Positions 1 to 8,633 of a stretch of DNA of 51,674 nucleotides are shown here, piece by piece. The position numbers were made by a program, and so were the translations under genes. Origin of the DNA: Verrucomicrobiota bacterium (GTDB lineage: Bacteria > Verrucomicrobiota > Verrucomicrobiia > Limisphaerales > UBA1096); assembly GCA_030749225.1 (NCBI GenBank), contig JASMKO010000053.1:1-51674 (forward strand), written 5' to 3'. The notes beneath the pieces are model-generated. The model had not been told where the DNA came from. It saw nothing but the letters and a program-made list of their open reading frames with translations, and searched no databases. Each line of letters begins with the position of its first letter. Positions within the stretch are counted from its first letter, which is position 1.

Positions 1-288
1 CATGCCTTCCGCAGTGTCATCCACCGACGGGGCGGCGATGCCATCCACGGTCATCGACAGGTGCAAATTGCCGCCCTCGACGTGGGCTTGGATCTGGCGG
101 ATGTCACCACTGGGGTCGGCCATGTCTTTGGCATCGTCCACCGTGGCGGCGTTGATCCCGTCCCAATCAGCGAAATGGCCGTCGATTACGATTTGTGCCT
201 CTGCGTTCGCGGCACCCAATAAAGTTGCAGCGGTCATAATCATGGCTGACAGGCCGCGCTTGACTCGAATCGTTGATGTTTTGTTCAT
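1..288 (-). CDS. secreted protein, N-terminal part (runs off left edge)
   Basis: An open frame of 96 codons begins at an ATG (complement of 286-288) and is still open at base 1, so only the N-terminus is present. Residues 1-31 form a signal peptide: basic start (MNKTSTIRVKRG), hydrophobic core with AATLLGAANA, and a likely cut after AEA. The mature start reads VIDGHFADWDGI, which resembles the opening of CBM9-like or DOMON-like extracellular carbohydrate-binding modules that start with an IDG-x-x-x-DW pattern. It is divergently transcribed from the AraC-type gene, with about 100 bp between them. The full function cannot be read from this fragment. Export is well supported; the binding-module idea is tentative. 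Confidence 0.7.
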   Translation of the reverse strand, partial: MNKTSTIRVKRGLSAMIMTAATLLGAANAEAQIVIDGHFADWDGINAATVDDAKDMADPSGDIRQIQAHVEGGNLHLSMTVDGIAAPSVDDTAEGM

Positions 289-391
289 AACGTTAATACG
301 TGGATTGTTTATGGTCAGAAAAAGGGTTTCAAAATGATGCTCACTGTGTTTAAAACGGTCTTTCAGAATAATCCACCGGATAATTTTAAAC

Positions 392-1282
392 ATGTTGCGT
401 TCCTCCACTAGGCCGGACACCGTCGGCATTCGCGCGCGTCTGAGCGGCGCGAAGGTGGGGTTGCCACTGGTTAAACGGGTCTCGGCGATTTTCAGCCACA
501 CGGCTTCGCTCGTGACCTGGCATTCGCACAAACAGTTCGAGTTGCTGTTTGTGCTGGACGGGGCGACTGTCTACGAATTTCAGGCTTTTGCCCCAATCGA
601 ACTGAAGGGAGGGCATTTTATGGTGGTGCCGCCCGGCATGATGCACCGGGGCGAGCAGGATTTGCGGATGCCGGCGACGCTTCTCGGCATTGCATTGGCA
701 TTTGACGCCCCGGGTGCCGCCCGCAACACGCCGTTCACCGCTCAGGAACTGGACTGGATGCGGCGGTATTTTTCGATGAATGCCCTAACGGTGCATCCGC
801 TCGGCCACGACTTGCGGCGAACCATTGTCCAACTCGACAAAAAGTTGGGCGGCAAAAAACAGGGCAACGGACAACTCTCATTGGCGGAATTGCGGATTGA
901 CATATGCACGGCCATCTCGAGGGCGGCGTGCCAGTTGAGTGCGGAGGATGATTACGATTCGCAGTTTATCGTGAACGCCGCGATCGATTACATGCGCGCC
1001 CACCTGCACGAACCATTTTTCGTTGGGAAACTCATCGACCACATCGGCTACGGCCGGTCCCGTTTTTATGAACTGTTTCGGACCAACACCGGAATGACCC
1101 CGAACGACTACTTGCGACGATTGCGGCTCGAGGTCGCGCGGGGTTTGCTGGAGAACACAGCGCGCCCCGTGACGCAGATCGCGTTCGAGGTAGGTTTCAA
1201 CTCAAGCCAATATTTCAGCACCGTTTTCCAGCAATACACCGGCCTGACACCGAGCGGCTTTCGCAGTCGGGAAGCGAGATGA
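392..1282 (+). CDS. AraC-family transcriptional regulator
   Basis: This 296-residue protein has the usual two-part AraC layout. Residues about 35-120 look like a cupin-type sensing domain (WHSHKQFELLFVLDG and a proline-rich PPGMMHRG turn). Residues about 190-296 form the double helix-turn-helix, with the family hallmarks RSRFYELFRTNTGMTPNDYL in the first HTH and IAFEVGFNSSQYFSTVF plus TGLTPSGFR in the second. It should bind DNA in the cytoplasm and respond to a small ligand, plausibly a sugar, since the convergent neighbour is a DapA/NanA-type aldolase and the divergent one is a secreted possible carbohydrate binder. The regulon is inference. An AT-rich stretch at 289-391 is the only space for promoters of the divergent pair. 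Confidence 0.92.
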   Translation: MLRSSTRPDTVGIRARLSGAKVGLPLVKRVSAIFSHTASLVTWHSHKQFELLFVLDGATVYEFQAFAPIELKGGHFMVVPPGMMHRGEQDLRMPATLLGIALAFDAPGAARNTPFTAQELDWMRRYFSMNALTVHPLGHDLRRTIVQLDKKLGGKKQGNGQLSLAELRIDICTAISRAACQLSAEDDYDSQFIVNAAIDYMRAHLHEPFFVGKLIDHIGYGRSRFYELFRTNTGMTPNDYLRRLRLEVARGLLENTARPVTQIAFEVGFNSSQYFSTVFQQYTGLTPSGFRSREAR

Positions 1283-1292
1283 GTGGCGGCCT

Positions 1293-1304
1293 GCTTGGCC
1301 AAGC
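1293..1304. repeat. iterated palindrome GCTTGGCCAAGC, copy 1 (intergenic)
   Basis: Perfect 12-bp inverted repeat between two convergent genes (AraC regulator and aldolase). It could fold into a short stem on either strand. It is one of at least 11 exact copies in the window. Confidence 0.9.
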
Positions 1305-1356
1305 GGGAAACCCCGGAGGGGCGGCGTCTGTCAGCGAAAATCAGGGAACCTGTTTG

Positions 1357-2265
1357 TCAGTCCACCGCCCAGTCGAAGAATCCCATCGCGTCGAGGTCGC
1401 GGCGGAGCGTGTCGACTTGGGCCGGGGAAAGGTGCATCAAGGGCGGCCGCACCGGGCCGCAATCCAAGCCGGCGAGCGTCATCACCGCCTTGGCGGTGGG
1501 GATGTAGTCGCGTTCCTTGAACATTCGGATCATTTTGGCGGATCGGTCCTGCTCAGATTCGGCGGCATCTATTGCGCCCCGCTCGAACGCGGCATTGATT
1601 CGCCGGTACAGTGGCGCCGCGAAGTTGAACGTGCTACCCACTGCGCCTGGACAGCCTTCGGACAGTCCATGCAGATACCGCTCGTCGATGCCATAGAGGA
1701 TGTTGGCGGAGCCGCCATTGTGCCTCACACAAGACTGTAGCAGTTTGTCGTCGGGGTTGCTGTACTTGATTCCCGCCAGGGCGGGCAACCGCTCTTCGGC
1801 CAGTTCGAGGAACTCCTGCGTGTTGATGGTCACCCCGCTCATTGGCGGGATGTCATAAAAGTAGAACGGCATCCCGGGAGCCGGTCGGGTCAGTTCAACA
1901 AACCAGTCGCAAAGCGCCTCGGCATCCGCCGGCTTGAAAAAGGTTGGCGCCATCGCGGAAATCGCGTCGGCTCCCGAGTCGTGAGCGGCGCGGACAAGGG
2001 CTTGTGCGTCCGGCAGGCTATTGTGTCCCACGTGTGCGATGAACGTCTGCCCATTATCCTTTGCCGCGATGCCCCAGGCATTGAACAGTTTCATCCGCTC
2101 ACTGGTCGTCAACGATTGGCTTTCACCGGTCGTGCCGCCGACAAACACGCCACACACCTGCTGATTGGCCAAGTGTGCGGCCAGCGCCGGAACTTGTTTG
2201 TAGTTCACGGTGCAATCGTCATGCAATGGTGTGTGCACGGCGGCGATGAGTCCTTCCAGTTTCAT
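1357..2265 (-). CDS. dihydrodipicolinate synthase / N-acetylneuraminate lyase family aldolase
   Basis: A 302-residue class I aldolase of the DapA/NanA TIM-barrel family. The start at 2265 (MKLEGLIAAVHTP) was preferred over an upstream ATG at 2352 because family members begin right at this strand. Visible motifs are GGTTGES (residues 43-49, the substrate carboxylate site), Tyr137 in FYDIP and Lys167 in AGIKYSN, the Schiff-base lysine. The spacing of Tyr137 and Lys167 matches N-acetylneuraminate lyases closely. It probably cleaves a 2-keto-3-deoxy sugar acid or sialic acid to pyruvate plus an aldehyde. It faces the AraC-type gene, which may regulate it. Which substrate is used cannot be decided from sequence. 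Confidence 0.9.
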   Translation of the reverse strand: MKLEGLIAAVHTPLHDDCTVNYKQVPALAAHLANQQVCGVFVGGTTGESQSLTTSERMKLFNAWGIAAKDNGQTFIAHVGHNSLPDAQALVRAAHDSGADAISAMAPTFFKPADAEALCDWFVELTRPAPGMPFYFYDIPPMSGVTINTQEFLELAEERLPALAGIKYSNPDDKLLQSCVRHNGGSANILYGIDERYLHGLSEGCPGAVGSTFNFAAPLYRRINAAFERGAIDAAESEQDRSAKMIRMFKERDYIPTAKAVMTLAGLDCGPVRPPLMHLSPAQVDTLRRDLDAMGFFDWAVD

Positions 2266-2446
2266 TTCTTGTACGCCAAGCTTTACATCGTTTTTTGCCG
2301 ACCGTTGGGCTGTCTCGGACGAGCAGAACCACACCAATCCCATGTCATGCAAGTTTTTTTCACGACCTTTTCATCGCTTGGTCAATCGCCTGAATCCGCA
2401 TTCATCGCAGACTGGAATTTAATAATTTCATCATCTAAAATTATAA

Positions 2447-2475
2447 TTGCCAAGTTGCGGGCAGGGTGCTAATTT
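2447..2475 (+). promoter_or_regulatory. candidate sigma70-type promoter for the SBP-OmpA/VWA operon
   Basis: TTGCCA (2447-2452) and TAATTT (2470-2475) are separated by 17 bp, inside a markedly AT-rich patch (about 2415-2480) that ends 27 bp before the ATG at 2503. This is the only convincing promoter-like site upstream of the cluster. The call is by eye. Confidence 0.4.
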
Positions 2476-2502
2476 AACTGAAGCCAGTTGTAATTCGTCA
2501 AA

Positions 2503-4338
2503 ATGAAAGCAAACAAATCAATCGTAACGGGGTTGGCGCTAGGCTTGGCCGTGGCTGTCGCCCCGGCGCAGATCAAGCTGTTCTCCGAGTTGGTCGGGAC
2601 GGCTCCTGTGGGCTCGGTGAAGGCCGGGGGAGCGTTGCAGGTGCCGTTCATCCTCTGGGGCGGCGACATGGCCACGTTCCATGCCAATGGCGGGCTCAAG
2701 ACCAAGGCGGGCACCATTTTCCAGAAGCAGGGACTCAACCTGAACCTGACTCCGGGCGACGATTTCATCCAGCAGGTGCGCGACTACCGCGCCGGTAAGT
2801 CGCCGTTCCTGCGCGGCACCTTCCGGATGATGGGGCAGGCGTCGGAGGTGATCGGATCCGACCCCCGCACCAAGGGCGTGGTGATCCTGCAGATGACCTG
2901 GTCGGCCGGCGACCACATGATCGCCCGCGAGGGCATCAAGCGGGTGACTGACCTCAAGGGCAAAACGGTGGCCGTGCAGCAGGGCGGCCCGCACATCGGC
3001 ATGCTCGACGACGTGCTCAAGGCGGCGCAACTGACCTGGGATGACGTGAAGGTGAAGTTTTACAAGGATATCACGGGGCCGGGGTCGCCGCCGCAGGCGT
3101 TCCGGGATGACCCGAGCATCTCGGCCTGTTTCGCAGTCACGCCGGACATGTTCGGGTTGTGTACGGACTTGAACGGCGTTGGCACTGGGGCGGAGGGAAC
3201 AGTGAAGGGCGCTCATGTGCTGGTATCCACGGCGGAGTTGTCCCGCTCGATCGCCGATGTGTACCTCTGCCGGAAGGATTTCTACGATGCCAACCGGCCG
3301 CTGGTGCGGAAGTTTGTCGCAGGCTACCTGAAGTCGGCGGAGGAATTGGTGGACAAGCGGGCGGCATTCGATGCTGGCACGCGGGACAGGGACTATATCA
3401 ATCTTCTGAACCAGACAGTGCAGATTTACACCGAGGCCGTTCTCCCCAACGCCGACGAGGCACACGGCCTGTTGCTTGACTGCACGTTTGCAGGTTACCC
3501 GGGCAACGTCAGCTTCTTCGAGAAGGAGGGCAACCTGCACGGCTTCGAGGCGTTCGACTCGTCGGCGTTGGAGTTGGCCACCAGCCGCGGCTACGCGAAG
3601 CGGAAGATGGGCCTTTTCCCCTCCGGGCTGAATTACAAGCACGACGATTTCCTAAAGTACCTGACCAAGACCGAGATGGAACAGGGCGAGCGGTTCCGGG
3701 CCGAAGCGGTGCTGTCGGAGATCGAGGAACTCAGCTCCGGCGGGCTGCTCGATGACCGCACGATTTTGTCGTTCACCATCAATTTCAACCCGAACCAGAC
3801 CGAGTTCAGTGCGGTGCGCTATGCGGCCGAGTTCACGCGCGTGATCGAGACGGCGGACAAGTTCGGCAATGCCGTGGTTGCCATCCGCGGGCATTCCGAC
3901 CCGAGCAAGACGCTCATTGACCTGATCAAGGCCGGCAACGCCAAGGGCACGCTCCGGCGCAGCGGCACCCGGGGCAATTACCGCTACTCGCTCAACGGCC
4001 GGGCGCTTGACCTCAACGACACCAGCCGGTTGGTCGATGCCATCGAGGCTGGCGACTTCGACGGAGTGGAGGATCACAACCCGCGCAGGACGATGCAGGC
4101 GGCTCTGAACCTGTCGCGCAAGCGGGCCGAGGCGGTGAAGCAGTCGGTCACTGAATATGCCAAGGCGCAGGGCATTACAATTGACCTGTCGCAGATCCAG
4201 CCGCAGGGGGTCGGGATCGCCGAGCCGTTTATCGCCAAGCCGAGCTCGATGGATGACGCCAAGCAGAATATGCGGGTTGAGTTCCGGCTGGTCCGTGTGT
4301 CGGCAGAGGTGACGCAGGAATCAGACTTCGACTTTTGA
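2503..4338 (+). CDS. exported SBP-like (NMT1/SsuA type) protein fused to an OmpA-like domain
   Basis: This 611-residue protein has a signal peptide (residues 1-23, ending APAQ). A type II periplasmic-binding fold of the NMT1/nitrate/sulfonate class spans about residues 50-370 (typical VTDLKGKTVAVQQGGPHIGM segment). A C-terminal OmpA-like domain lies at about 420-605. In the OmpA part, FTINFNPNQTEF (about 423), the IRGHSDPS turn (about 460) and LSRKRAEAVKQSV (about 536) are recognisable, so the Asp and Arg that bind diaminopimelate are present. However, about 70 residues separate GHSD from LSRKRA, where about 14 is usual. It probably sits in the periplasm attached to peptidoglycan and binds a small solute. 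It is the first gene of the cluster, 21 bp before the VWA gene. The substrate is unknown. Confidence 0.85.
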   Translation: MKANKSIVTGLALGLAVAVAPAQIKLFSELVGTAPVGSVKAGGALQVPFILWGGDMATFHANGGLKTKAGTIFQKQGLNLNLTPGDDFIQQVRDYRAGKSPFLRGTFRMMGQASEVIGSDPRTKGVVILQMTWSAGDHMIAREGIKRVTDLKGKTVAVQQGGPHIGMLDDVLKAAQLTWDDVKVKFYKDITGPGSPPQAFRDDPSISACFAVTPDMFGLCTDLNGVGTGAEGTVKGAHVLVSTAELSRSIADVYLCRKDFYDANRPLVRKFVAGYLKSAEELVDKRAAFDAGTRDRDYINLLNQTVQIYTEAVLPNADEAHGLLLDCTFAGYPGNVSFFEKEGNLHGFEAFDSSALELATSRGYAKRKMGLFPSGLNYKHDDFLKYLTKTEMEQGERFRAEAVLSEIEELSSGGLLDDRTILSFTINFNPNQTEFSAVRYAAEFTRVIETADKFGNAVVAIRGHSDPSKTLIDLIKAGNAKGTLRRSGTRGNYRYSLNGRALDLNDTSRLVDAIEAGDFDGVEDHNPRRTMQAALNLSRKRAEAVKQSVTEYAKAQGITIDLSQIQPQGVGIAEPFIAKPSSMDDAKQNMRVEFRLVRVSAEVTQESDFDF

Positions 4339-4359
4339 CATGCGATGAGGGGAGACGCT

Positions 4360-5292
4360 ATGAAACATAACCTAACTCAACGGGTCGCTTGGCTCGGCGT
4401 GGTGCTGGCCGGCCTCTGCATTGCGCCGCTTGGCCAAGCGCAGGTGCAGGTGACCGACAATGTGGTGGTGGTGGTTGATGCCTCCGGCTCGATGGGCACG
4501 CACATGGCCGGCACGGGGCGGGACCGCATGACCGTGGCCAAGGACGCCCTCAAGCAGGTGCTTGCCCAGATCCCGGACACGACCCATGTCGGCATTCTGG
4601 TGTTCCCGCGGGGCAACTGGGTTTATCCGCTTGGTCCGCGCAAGGAGAGCATGTTGGCCGGGGCGATTGACAGCATCGGGGAGGGCGGCAGCACGCCGCT
4701 GGGCGAGTACATGAAACGCGGCGCGGACGCATTGCTGAACGCACGCAAAAAACAGTTTAGCTACGGCACCTACCGCCTGCTCATCGTGACCGACGGCGAG
4801 GCCGGTGACCCGCGTTTGGTTGAGAACTTCACGCCGGACATCATCTCGCGCGGGATCACCATTGACGTCATCGGCGTGGAGATGGCGTCGCGCCACACTC
4901 TCGCCACGAGGGTTCACTCCTACCGTAATGCCAACGATCCCGAGTCGCTACGTCAGGCGATCTCCGAGGTGTTTGCCGAGGTTGCCTCGAGCGATGGCGG
5001 GACGGCTGGGGAGGATGCGTTCGAGTTGATCGCCGACTTGCCGGAGGGAACTGCCTCGGCCATGCTCAAGTCACTCTCCACTTCGGGCAACCAGCCGATT
5101 GGTGAGGCGCCGAGCATGCGCGCCGCGGATCCGCCCGCGCCTGCGCCGTCTTCCCATGGCGGCGGGTATCCGGGCGCGACCGGGGGTTCCGATCTTGACG
5201 TAAACGTTCCGGCGTTGCTCTTCGGGGCGCTTTGCGTGTTGGGCATTTTTGCTTTGGTGATTAACGCCATCGTCAAGGCCAATAAGAAATAA
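4360..5292 (+). CDS. VWA-domain protein, exported and C-terminally membrane-anchored
   Basis: The start at 4360 is set by a strong Shine-Dalgarno (GAGGGGAG, about 8 bp upstream); an ATG at 4345 is less likely. The 310-residue product has a signal peptide (1-27, ending LGQAQ) and a von Willebrand factor A domain (about 33-220). The domain has a complete MIDAS: D40-x-S-x-S (DASGSMG), a Thr in the GGSTPLGEY segment, and Asp in IVTDGEAGD. A Pro/Gly-rich linker follows, and one transmembrane helix near the C-terminus (FGALCVLGIFALVINAIV) ends in a short basic tail. The VWA domain therefore faces the periplasm and should bind a protein partner through Mg2+. The stop overlaps the next start (TAATG), so translation is probably coupled. 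The partner is presumably one of the SBP-OmpA proteins (inference). Confidence 0.88.
   Translation: MKHNLTQRVAWLGVVLAGLCIAPLGQAQVQVTDNVVVVVDASGSMGTHMAGTGRDRMTVAKDALKQVLAQIPDTTHVGILVFPRGNWVYPLGPRKESMLAGAIDSIGEGGSTPLGEYMKRGADALLNARKKQFSYGTYRLLIVTDGEAGDPRLVENFTPDIISRGITIDVIGVEMASRHTLATRVHSYRNANDPESLRQAISEVFAEVASSDGGTAGEDAFELIADLPEGTASAMLKSLSTSGNQPIGEAPSMRAADPPAPAPSSHGGGYPGATGGSDLDVNVPALLFGALCVLGIFALVINAIVKANKK
4428..4439. repeat. iterated palindrome GCTTGGCCAAGC, copy 2 (in VWA gene)
   Basis: Exact copy in the signal-peptide region of the VWA gene, read as PLGQAQ at the likely cleavage site. Confidence 0.9.
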
Positions 5293-6857
5293 TGTCGGAA
5301 GGCAGCGGTTCCAAGGGGTGCATGGTTGCGGTGGTATGGCTGGTCCTGCTGGCTATCCTCGGGGGGGCAGTCTGGATTTTTTACACCAAGCCAAGGGACG
5401 AGCAACTCAACCAGGCCACCGGCTCCTCCAGCCAATATACACACGAGGTCACAATCGCTGCTGATCTGTTCAGCGGCTACGCCGTGCTGCGTTCAGCGCA
5501 GATGCGCGACAACCTCAAGGCGTCCGGCATCCGGTTGACAATGGAGGACGACAAGGCCGACTACGGTGCCCGGCTCGAGGCGCTCGAGGATGGTGATGTG
5601 CAGATGGCCGTCTACACGATCGACTCCCTTCTGATGGCCGGCGCCAAGGCCGGCGGCTTCCCGGCGTCGATCGTGATGGTGATCGACGAGACTAAGGGGG
5701 CGGACGCGGTGCTGGCTTTCAAGGATGCCGTCGCCTCGCTGCAGGACCTGGATGATCCCGACGCACGATTCGTGCTGACTCCCAGTTCGCCCAGCGAGTT
5801 TTTGGCCCGCGTTGTGAAGTCGCACTTCAAGCTGCCAAACCTTTCCGGCGACTGGATGATCGAGGCCGATGGCGCGGCTGATGTGCTAAAAAAGATGAAG
5901 GCTGCCAACCGCTCCGACAAAATGGCGTATGTTCTGTGGGAGCCGCAGGTGTCGCAGGCCAGGCAGCTGACCGGCGTCGAGGTGATCCTCGACAGTTCCC
6001 GGATCAAAGGGCTGATCGTTGACGTGCTCGTGGCGCGCCGTCAATACCTGCGCGATCATCCCGACAAGGTTCGCGCCGTGGTCGAGGCCTACTCGCGTGC
6101 GGCGCATCATTACCGGAGCCAGCCGAATGGCTTCGCCGCTCTGGTCAAGTCGGACGATCCCAGCCTCACCGAAGCCGAGGCAAAGAGCCTCGTCAACGGC
6201 ATCCAGTGGAAAAACACGCTCGAGAACTATACCTACTTTGGCCTGGTGCGGGGCGCGTCCGCGGGCGGCCTTCCGGGCCTCGAGGATATGATCAGCGATG
6301 TCACCGAGATTCTCATCAAGACTGGTGCACTCGGCAGCGACCCGCTTGGCGGCCAGCAATCGTCGCTTTACTTCGATCAGGTTCTCGCCGGCATGAAGGT
6401 CGACAATTTTCACCCGGCCAACAGGATGAATCTCATTGACGGGCTGGGCCAGGGGACGGGCGACCTGCAGAGCGTGCGCACCAACGCCCACCTCGGCGCG
6501 CTTAGTGACAGCCAGTGGAGTACCCTCCAGTCGGTCGGCGACCTCGACGTGCCATCGATCGGGTTCCGGCGCGGCTCGGCCGCGATCTCGCTCTCCAGCG
6601 AGCATGAGTTGAAGCGGCTCAAGAGGATGCTGGACAGTTTCCCGACCTTTTACCTCCGCGTCATCGGACAGGCGCGAGCCGTGGGAGACCCCGCCGCCAA
6701 CCGCCGCCTGGCCAAGTCGCGTGCCGAGTCGGTGGTCATGTTCCTTAAGGGGGAAGGGGTTGGCAAAAATCGCATTCGTACAGAGGCCGCCACGGCCGCC
6801 TCACGCTCCGGTTCGGCCCAGAGCGTTCGTTTCGAGCTGGGTCAGGTGCCGTATTGA
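5292..6857 (+). CDS. membrane-anchored SBP-like protein with degenerate OmpA-like C-terminus
   Basis: A 521-residue protein with one N-terminal transmembrane helix (about 9-31), a type II SBP-like region (about 50-350) and an OmpA-like region (about 425-520). The OmpA motif is readable as GQARAVGDPAANRRLAKSRA, where the usual GHTD Asp is replaced by Arg while the later Arg is kept. Canonical diaminopimelate binding is therefore doubtful. The start overlaps the VWA stop by one base. It has the same domain order as the protein at 2503-4338 but is anchored rather than free. The family is often annotated as phosphate ABC transporter substrate-binding/OmpA protein, but nothing here points to phosphate. 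It probably acts at the outer face of the inner membrane. Confidence 0.85.
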   Translation: MSEGSGSKGCMVAVVWLVLLAILGGAVWIFYTKPRDEQLNQATGSSSQYTHEVTIAADLFSGYAVLRSAQMRDNLKASGIRLTMEDDKADYGARLEALEDGDVQMAVYTIDSLLMAGAKAGGFPASIVMVIDETKGADAVLAFKDAVASLQDLDDPDARFVLTPSSPSEFLARVVKSHFKLPNLSGDWMIEADGAADVLKKMKAANRSDKMAYVLWEPQVSQARQLTGVEVILDSSRIKGLIVDVLVARRQYLRDHPDKVRAVVEAYSRAAHHYRSQPNGFAALVKSDDPSLTEAEAKSLVNGIQWKNTLENYTYFGLVRGASAGGLPGLEDMISDVTEILIKTGALGSDPLGGQQSSLYFDQVLAGMKVDNFHPANRMNLIDGLGQGTGDLQSVRTNAHLGALSDSQWSTLQSVGDLDVPSIGFRRGSAAISLSSEHELKRLKRMLDSFPTFYLRVIGQARAVGDPAANRRLAKSRAESVVMFLKGEGVGKNRIRTEAATAASRSGSAQSVRFELGQVPY

Positions 6858-6945
6858 GCGCGCCACCCTTGCCCAAGCGCAGCGTTGACGCCCCCACCAT
6901 TTCTGCCGACCTTGTCCTGTTCCTACTGCGGGAGGGAGTGTTGCA

Positions 6946-7716
6946 GTGAGTGAGAACAAAAACTTGGTCAAGCGCGTGATAGCGGACATTGCTGGCAGTC
7001 CGCTTGTGCTGTTGCCGTTTATGGCCGGCTCTGCGGCATTCGCATCGCTGTTCGCGCTGGGCCTGAAAGGCTCGGCGGCGCTGGGCGCATCGCTCGTAGG
7101 CCTCGCCGGGTTGCTCACCTCGGTCGGCACGTTCCTCACCAAGTTTATCCTCGGCCGGGACACCCGTGTGAAACAACTCATCGAGGCATCTCGTGACAAG
7201 GCCAAGCTCGACAAGCGCAAGGCGCTCGACCACTTCCATCATCGCTTGACGATGGACGGCGACGAACGCACCGAGACCGCGATGCAGGACCTGCGCTCAC
7301 TGCGGCAGGCGTTCCGGCAGCTTGACAAGATTGCACCCGACCTAAACCGGGCAATGATCGAGGACATCCAGCAACGCTCGGAGGAATTGTTTCAGCAGTG
7401 CGTGAGTTCACTCGAGAAAACATTGCAACTGTGGAAAACCGCCGAGAGTCTGGCTTCCGAAACGGCCCGCAAACCGATCCTCGAACAGCGCGAAAAACTG
7501 GTTGGCGATGTGGTCCAGACTGTCGAGCACATGAGTCGGACCCTGGCCTCCGTGCAGGGCATCACCGACCGGAGCGATGGGGATGTCCGTTTGCAGCGTC
7601 TGCGAGGTGAGTTGGATCAAAGCCTGGAGGTGGCGAAAAAGGTTGAACAAAGGGTGGATTCACTGTTAACTGGCGGCTCGATACAAAATTTGACCAAAAT
7701 CAATAACCCAAAATAA
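6946..7716 (+). CDS. small membrane protein with long cytoplasmic coiled coil
   Basis: A GTG start at 6946 follows an excellent Shine-Dalgarno (GGAGGGAG, 6931-6938). The 256-residue product has two closely spaced hydrophobic segments (about 18-38 and 43-68, rich in Gly and Ala). A long charged helical region from residue 75 to about 245, with heptad-like spacing, is predicted to be coiled coil. I do not recognise a named family. It sits immediately before the PspA-like gene (6 bp gap), which suggests that it recruits or contacts that protein at the membrane. An 88-bp gap separates it from the preceding gene and contains a near copy of the iterated palindrome (CTTGCCCAAGCG). The function is unknown. 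Confidence 0.8.
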   Translation: MSENKNLVKRVIADIAGSPLVLLPFMAGSAAFASLFALGLKGSAALGASLVGLAGLLTSVGTFLTKFILGRDTRVKQLIEASRDKAKLDKRKALDHFHHRLTMDGDERTETAMQDLRSLRQAFRQLDKIAPDLNRAMIEDIQQRSEELFQQCVSSLEKTLQLWKTAESLASETARKPILEQREKLVGDVVQTVEHMSRTLASVQGITDRSDGDVRLQRLRGELDQSLEVAKKVEQRVDSLLTGGSIQNLTKINNPK

Positions 7717-7722
7717 AACGTT

Positions 7723-8568
7723 ATGTTCGGCGCAATCGGCAGATGGTTCAAGGCGGTCTGGTACAAGCTTACCGGGCAGATCGATCAAGCTCGTCGTGGA
7801 TTGGATACCGATCCCCACGTGATGCGGGCCAAGTTTGATGAGATTATCAAGGGCAAGGTCAACCAAATCCACACTTACAAGCAGGCGGTTGCCAAACTCA
7901 TCGCTCAGCAGGAGAAAAAGATGGCCAAGGTCAAGTCATTGACGGAGGAGGTAAACAAACTTGAGGATCTCAAGGCCGGCGCGCTGGCCATGGCGCGGAA
8001 GGCCGTGGCCAAGCTACAGGGCGAAGGCAAGAGCAAGGAGCAACTCCATGACGATCCGGAGTACAAGAAATGCCTCACCGCCTACAACGACTTCGCCGCT
8101 ACGCTGACCGAGAAACAGGATCACATCAAGGATCTCGAAGGCGATATCAGTGAATACGACGGTAGCATCGCCAACCACAAGATCAATCTCCAACAGTTGC
8201 AGCGCGACATTGAGAAACTCAAGAGCGAGGCCGCCGATGCTGTGGCCGACGTGATCACCTCCAAGGAGGAAACGGAACTGGCTGACATGATCAACGGTAT
8301 ATCCAAGGATGGCATGGCCAAGGAACTTCAAGATATGCGCGACTTAAGGCATGAGATGCGGGCCGAGGCGCGCGTCTCCCGCGAGATGGCCGGCACGGAC
8401 AGCAAGGTGCAGGAGGCGCAGTTCCTAGAGTATGCCCGTAGCACCACGGCCACCGATGAGTTCGATGCGTTGCTCGGAGTGGCCGAAGACTCGGAAGCGG
8501 CGGCAACCGCGCCAATCGAGCCGAAGGAAACCGAGAAAACAGGCAGCGACAGCATCCTGCCGGAATAG
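7723..8568 (+). CDS. PspA/IM30-like coiled-coil protein
   Basis: This 281-residue protein is almost entirely alpha-helical with long charged heptads. It starts with a short amphipathic segment (MFGAIGRWFKAVWYKLTG) like the membrane-binding helix 0 of PspA/Vipp1. Then come the paired helices of the PspA core (about 30-225) and an acidic disordered tail. Known PspA/IM30 proteins belong to the ESCRT-III superfamily and coat or repair the inner membrane. Similarity here is by architecture and pattern, not by strict motif. It lies 6 bp after the membrane coiled-coil gene and is followed by a rho-independent terminator, so it probably closes the first transcription unit. It would act on the cytoplasmic face of the inner membrane. 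The family call is likely but not certain. Confidence 0.75.
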   Translation: MFGAIGRWFKAVWYKLTGQIDQARRGLDTDPHVMRAKFDEIIKGKVNQIHTYKQAVAKLIAQQEKKMAKVKSLTEEVNKLEDLKAGALAMARKAVAKLQGEGKSKEQLHDDPEYKKCLTAYNDFAATLTEKQDHIKDLEGDISEYDGSIANHKINLQQLQRDIEKLKSEAADAVADVITSKEETELADMINGISKDGMAKELQDMRDLRHEMRAEARVSREMAGTDSKVQEAQFLEYARSTTATDEFDALLGVAEDSEAAATAPIEPKETEKTGSDSILPE

Positions 8569-8577
8569 ATTTAAACC

Positions 8578-8606
8578 GCCCCCCCCTCCGGATTGGGGGC
8601 TTTTTT
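8578..8606 (+). terminator. rho-independent terminator after the PspA-like gene
   Basis: A GCCCCCC/GGGGGC stem (8578-8584 with 8595-8600, TCCGGATT in the loop) is followed directly by six T residues. It lies 10 bp after the PspA-like stop and splits the nine-gene cluster into two parts, or attenuates read-through into the ABC transporter genes. Confidence 0.8.
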
Positions 8607-8633
8607 GGGTGTACGTATATTATAAATTCCATA

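Noticed and set aside
2539-3642. Long open frame on the minus strand, antisense to the first SBP-OmpA gene
   Set aside because: It mirrors a well-supported gene in G+C-rich DNA, is full of Arg, His and Pro as antisense frames are, and shows no domain.
5292-6857. Calling this a phosphate-binding protein
   Set aside because: No phosphate-binding signature is visible and the associated permease is of nitrate/sulfonate type.
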